This document shows, piece after piece, positions 31,672 through 34,317 of a stretch of DNA of 34,317 nt (position 1 is the first letter of the stretch; the number at the start of each line of letters is the position of its first letter). The position numbers and the translations under genes are program-made. Below the pieces are notes generated by a model that had not been told where the DNA came from, did no database searches, and worked only from the letters and a program-made list of their open reading frames with translations. Source of the DNA: Crenarchaeota archaeon 13_1_40CM_3_52_10 (GTDB taxonomy: Archaea > Thermoproteota > Bathyarchaeia > 40CM-2-53-6); contig MNGO01000070.1 in the NCBI GenBank assembly GCA_001918765.1, positions 1 through 34,317 on the forward strand, written 5' to 3'.

Positions 31672-32055
31672 ATGGGTGAAGAGAGACCGAGAAGAAGTTA
31701 CGGTAGAAAAGGAGGCTACTCTAGGAGCGGCGGAGGAAGCAGTGGAGGAGGTTATGGCAGAGGCGGAGGAGGGGGAAGCTACGGCCGCGGTGGAGGCGGC
31801 GGTGGAGGCAGAGGGTATGATCGCGGATACGACCGCGACCGCGGACAGGATCGGAACCGCGGACCAGCACCGGTGGAAGAAGGTCAAGAAGTCGACGTCA
31901 CCATAGACTCTGTCGGCAAGCGAGGGGACGGAATAGCCCGAATCAACAACTTCGTCGTCTTCGTGCCCGGCACGAACCAAGGCGACCAAGTGAAAGTTAG
32001 AATAACATCAGTGAGAGGCAACTTCGCGACCGGAGAGGTCGTAACAGGAGAATAA
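31672..32055 (+). CDS. TRAM-domain RNA-binding protein with Gly/Arg-rich N-terminus
   Basis: In this 127-residue protein, residues about 9-63 are a disordered Gly/Ser/Tyr/Arg tract with repeated YGRGGGG, RGYDRGYDRDRG and related units. Residues 68-127 are a TRAM beta-barrel (EGQEVDVTIDSVGKRGDGIARINNFVVFVPG, VKVRITSVRGNFATGEVV). Single TRAM proteins act as RNA chaperones in archaea. The RGG-like tail is like those of RNA-granule proteins in eukaryotes. It starts at ATG 31672. The SSB gene follows 3 nt after the stop. Confidence 0.9.
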   Translation: MGEERPRRSYGRKGGYSRSGGGSSGGGYGRGGGGGSYGRGGGGGGGRGYDRGYDRDRGQDRNRGPAPVEEGQEVDVTIDSVGKRGDGIARINNFVVFVPGTNQGDQVKVRITSVRGNFATGEVVTGE

Positions 32056-32058
32056 CCA

Positions 32059-32352
32059 TTGAAAATCGCAGAACTCAAACCTGGAATGAGAAGAGTTGAC
32101 GTCGCCGGAAAGATCGTCGACATGGAAACCCCTCGAGATGTGCAGACGAAGTTCGGACCCGGACAAGTAGCCAGCGCAACACTCCAAGACGAATCGGGAA
32201 CCGTCAAGGTTACTTTGTGGAACGAAAACATAACAAAAGTCGCAGTCAACGATACCGTCCAAATCGAAAACGGATACGTTGACTCGTTTAGAGGAGAACT
32301 TCAACTAAACGTCGGAAGATACGGAAAACTCGCAAAAGTCGAATCTGCCTAG
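32059..32352 (+). CDS. single OB-fold RPA-like ssDNA-binding protein
   Basis: This 97-residue single OB fold reads IAELKPGMRRVDVAGKIVDMETPRDV, ASATLQDESGTVKVTLWNENI and VQIENGYVDSFRGELQLNVGRYGKL. This is the SOSS-B/crenarchaeal SSB pattern, with a Trp in the binding strand. The acidic flexible tail seen in Sulfolobus SSB is missing. It starts with TTG 32059, 3 nt after the TRAM stop, so the RNA and ssDNA binders are made together. Confidence 0.9.
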   Translation: MKIAELKPGMRRVDVAGKIVDMETPRDVQTKFGPGQVASATLQDESGTVKVTLWNENITKVAVNDTVQIENGYVDSFRGELQLNVGRYGKLAKVESA

Positions 32353-32408
32353 ACCCGAATTTCGGGACGGTCAAATTCCCGGATCAACAAATCACAAGAA
32401 CCCTCTGA

Positions 32409-33230
32409 TCATTCGATACTGACTTTTGGAGTCGACGAGTCTGTCGCGCCCAGCGTGTATCTTGTGAGTACAGTTTTTCTTTGCTGGTTCTCGACCTGAG
32501 CAACGACTTCGACGAATCCCTCGATCTTCGTTCCTAGTATCTTCTTCTTCAGTAATTGATCGACTTGGAAAATCCCTGACTCATTGTACATGCTTATCTC
32601 CACGATGACTGGTTTCTGTTTGCTCTTTCGGATTTTCACGTCTCTGATCGACATTGCCGAAAGAGCATGGATATCTTTCTTCCCGGCCGTAAACGGAATT
32701 CTGGCCCGGCCCTCTTTCATATCCAAAGCGTCCGCTACTCTCACAACTCCAGCCTCGATTGTGAATTGTGGAATCTCGGATTCGTGAGCGTAAATCGTGT
32801 GAAGAGCCTCTGCAGTTACGATAGCCCTCTCCTTTTCCCCATAAATGCCCGCCAAGAGAACTGGTATGATCTGAGCGGCGAGAGAGACGCTAAAGATCTG
32901 ATGGTTCTCCCTATGGGCGACCATTCCCAGGTCGTGCAACACTGACCCAAGGAAAACGACAACCTCAGCGTCATCATTGGTGAGTTTATGGTCCGTGACG
33001 ATACTCGGTTCCACGCCAGCCTCGATCAGGTTTCGGAGAATCTTCAAACCAATGTTCGACACGATGGCGAAATGGACTCTCCCATGATCTGAAAGTCCAA
33101 GCCTCCGAACCGCATTGGTGTTTATGCAATCCCAGAGACTCTGAAGATACTCGTCACCATTGACGCGGTCAAGAACTGTCTTGAGTTTCTGGTTCGAATT
33201 GTAAGGCAGATTAATCGTAATAATGCTCAC
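32409..33230 (-). CDS. HD-domain metal-dependent phosphohydrolase
   Basis: This 273-residue protein has the HD fold: histidines in SDHGRVHF (49 and 53), the HD pair in VLHDLGMV (99-100), a further His in HESEIPQF, and an Asp in RVADALDM. These bind one or two metals for phosphate-ester cleavage. The remaining beta-rich C-terminal part (about 185-273) has no named match. It starts at GTG 33230 and has no Shine-Dalgarno sequence. It is divergent from the crotonase gene. The substrate (nucleotide or second messenger) is unknown. Confidence 0.85.
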   Translation of the reverse strand: MSIITINLPYNSNQKLKTVLDRVNGDEYLQSLWDCINTNAVRRLGLSDHGRVHFAIVSNIGLKILRNLIEAGVEPSIVTDHKLTNDDAEVVVFLGSVLHDLGMVAHRENHQIFSVSLAAQIIPVLLAGIYGEKERAIVTAEALHTIYAHESEIPQFTIEAGVVRVADALDMKEGRARIPFTAGKKDIHALSAMSIRDVKIRKSKQKPVIVEISMYNESGIFQVDQLLKKKILGTKIEGFVEVVAQVENQQRKTVLTRYTLGATDSSTPKVSIE

Positions 33231-33336
33231 CGACAGGAGGTTTCTTCCCGTAGCGCTTCAAAAAGGTTCTCGAACCGGCGACACAAAACCAAATTACTCT
33301 CCAATTGGCGACCGCCTTGTACTGTGAGTTGTCGAC

Positions 33337-34107
33337 ATGAAGCTCGAAAACGTCGAATACGAGATCGCGAATCGTATCGCTCGGATTGAAATGAACCGTC
33401 CGCAAGTCCTCAACGCCCTTTCGAAGGGGATGTTTCGCGACCTGAGGAAGGCGTTGAGTATAGCCTCTAAAAACGGCGATGCGCGAGTTGTAGAGATAAC
33501 CGGGGCCGGAAAGGCGTTCTCCGCAGGTCTCGACATAAGAGAAGTCGGCGGCTTCAAATCTAGAGCTGAAGCAAAGGAATTCGTTTACGGACTAGTCAAG
33601 CCGTTCTGGGACCAACTCTTCAAGTGCAAAAAACCGGTCATATCACTCGTCGACGGACCAGCCTACGGTGCGGGGGCAGAAATTGCGCTCGCCTCCGACA
33701 TTGTCATCGCCTCGACAGAGTCGACTTTTGCCTTCTCAGGCGGACGAGTCGGGGCGCTCTGCTGCATCTCCGGAGTGATCGGACCTTCCCTCATGAATGG
33801 GAGAAAACTTGTTGAGATGAACTTAACCGGGTCCCCTCTTAGTGCAGATCAAGCAACGAACTATGGGCTTGTCAGCCATTCCGTTCCGAGAGAGGAACTC
33901 ACTCCAACATTGGAGAAGATCATTCGAGAGATAATGCACGTATCCCCTGTTTCCAACTCCAGCTTCAAACGAATCAGAAAGACAGATCTCTCAAAGACAA
34001 AACTAGAAACGGCATACAAGGAACTCTTTAGAACGATCACCAGCAAGGACTTTCGAGAGGGGTCGAGCGCTTTCGTAGCCAAGCGAATTCCCGAATATTA
34101 CCGATAA
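33337..34107 (+). CDS. enoyl-CoA hydratase/isomerase (crotonase) family protein
   Basis: This 256-residue protein has the crotonase oxyanion region GKAFSAGLDIREVGG and the acyl-CoA site DGPAYGAGAEIALASDIVIAS. The usual second catalytic glutamate region (PE in hydratases) reads FSGGRVGALCC, so that Glu is absent. It is more like MenB-type or isomerase-type members than classical hydratases. It starts at ATG 33337. It stands alone: no acyl-CoA genes are nearby. Confidence 0.88.
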   Translation: MKLENVEYEIANRIARIEMNRPQVLNALSKGMFRDLRKALSIASKNGDARVVEITGAGKAFSAGLDIREVGGFKSRAEAKEFVYGLVKPFWDQLFKCKKPVISLVDGPAYGAGAEIALASDIVIASTESTFAFSGGRVGALCCISGVIGPSLMNGRKLVEMNLTGSPLSADQATNYGLVSHSVPREELTPTLEKIIREIMHVSPVSNSSFKRIRKTDLSKTKLETAYKELFRTITSKDFREGSSAFVAKRIPEYYR

Positions 34108-34190
34108 CGTGGTGCCTCGCACATTCCGAACTTCAGAAAAATAAAGAGATTTCGCGATCACTGTAAGATCAGACCCTCAGTGAAAGAGTC

Positions 34191-34198
34191 CTTATATC
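34191..34198 (+). promoter_or_regulatory. TATA box near right edge
   Basis: CTTATATC lies 34 nt before the ATG at 34232, in line with the promoter spacing elsewhere in the window. Confidence 0.5.
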
Positions 34199-34231
34199 GG
34201 GTCCAGCGACCTGTTCAGGTAGGCTGGATAA

Positions 34232-34317
34232 ATGCAGGCTCTTGTCAGGGCCAGCAAGCCAGTACAATGGCAAAATAGAGGTGTAAGAATAACAAATGCG
34301 AGGAGGAAATTGGAAGG
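34232..34317 (+). CDS. N-terminus of an unidentified gene, cut by window edge
   Basis: An open frame from ATG 34232 (MQALVRASKPVQW and on, with basic residues) runs to the window edge, correctly placed after the TATA box. An alternative is ATG 34296 (MRGGNWK), 12 nt after GAGGTG. There are too few residues to name a family. Confidence 0.4.
   Translation, partial: MQALVRASKPVQWQNRGVRITNARRKLE

Noticed and set aside
33256-33300. tRNA-like fragment (reverse strand GTCGCCGGTTCGAG) near the crotonase gene, similar to one at 3813-3826
   Set aside because: The sequences following TTCGA cannot close a T-stem and no acceptor or anticodon arm is nearby.

Overview
The window is archaeal. Supporting genes are aRF1 with NIKS and GGQ motifs, a group II chaperonin, an archaeal histone, ribosomal proteins eS17 and eL38, an SmAP-type Lsm protein, an archaeosine tRNA-guanine transglycosylase (TGT), archaeal UMP kinase and S-adenosylmethionine (SAM) synthetase, a presenilin-like protease and an archaeal pilin. 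TATA boxes lie about 30-40 nt before many start codons, and TTG or GTG starts are common. eL38, the RPA-like single OB-fold protein and non-canonical tRNA introns point to the TACK/Thermoproteota side. A Nitrososphaeria- or Bathyarchaeia-like lineage is my best guess from the pilin N-terminus and the NitrOD5-like domain; this is inference, not a search result.

Layout. 1-1.2 kb: a frameshifted VOC (glyoxalase-fold) gene running off the left edge, then a three-gene minus-strand operon of two 3-TM proteins and a NitrOD5-like protein. 1.4-3.7 kb: an unknown PH-like protein, and a ParA ATPase paired with a membrane protein. 3.9-6.6 kb: a trypsin-fold protease, a small companion protein, a methyltransferase and an AlkD-type DNA glycosylase. 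6.6-8.4 kb: a gene-poor stretch, a pilin with no normal start codon, a winged-helix regulator and pyrH. 8.5-12.2 kb: a MacB/FtsX-type ABC exporter pair. 12.3 kb: an 18-codon Cys-containing microprotein with its own TATA box. 12.4-17.4 kb: aRF1, HAD hydrolase, presenilin-like protease, beta-CASP nuclease and PAC2 protein.

17.4-20.4 kb is an RNA-centred minus-strand run: tRNA-Glu(CTC) with two introns, AK6/Fap7 kinase, zinc ribbon, Lsm protein and TGT. 20.4-25.9 kb holds thermosome, histone, eS17, a ParB-fold (SerK-like) protein, a MoaD/SAMP-like protein, eL38 and a YchF/OBG-type GTPase. 25.9-30.8 kb holds SAM synthetase, a CPBP protease and valyl-tRNA synthetase. 31-34.3 kb holds a zinc ribbon, an RGG-TRAM protein with an OB-fold SSB, an HD phosphohydrolase, a crotonase-fold enzyme and a gene start cut by the right edge.

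Most of the region is housekeeping (translation, tRNA maturation, protein folding, SAM supply). The most notable sequence features are: the tRNA-Glu whose D-loop and T-loop are each interrupted by a small bulge-helix-bulge intron; the Cys-containing microprotein; the RGG-TRAM/SSB pair; the split membrane-sensor operon; and two gene-free segments, 18 kb apart, that share a conserved element. I saw no CRISPR array, rRNA, insertion sequence or integrase.
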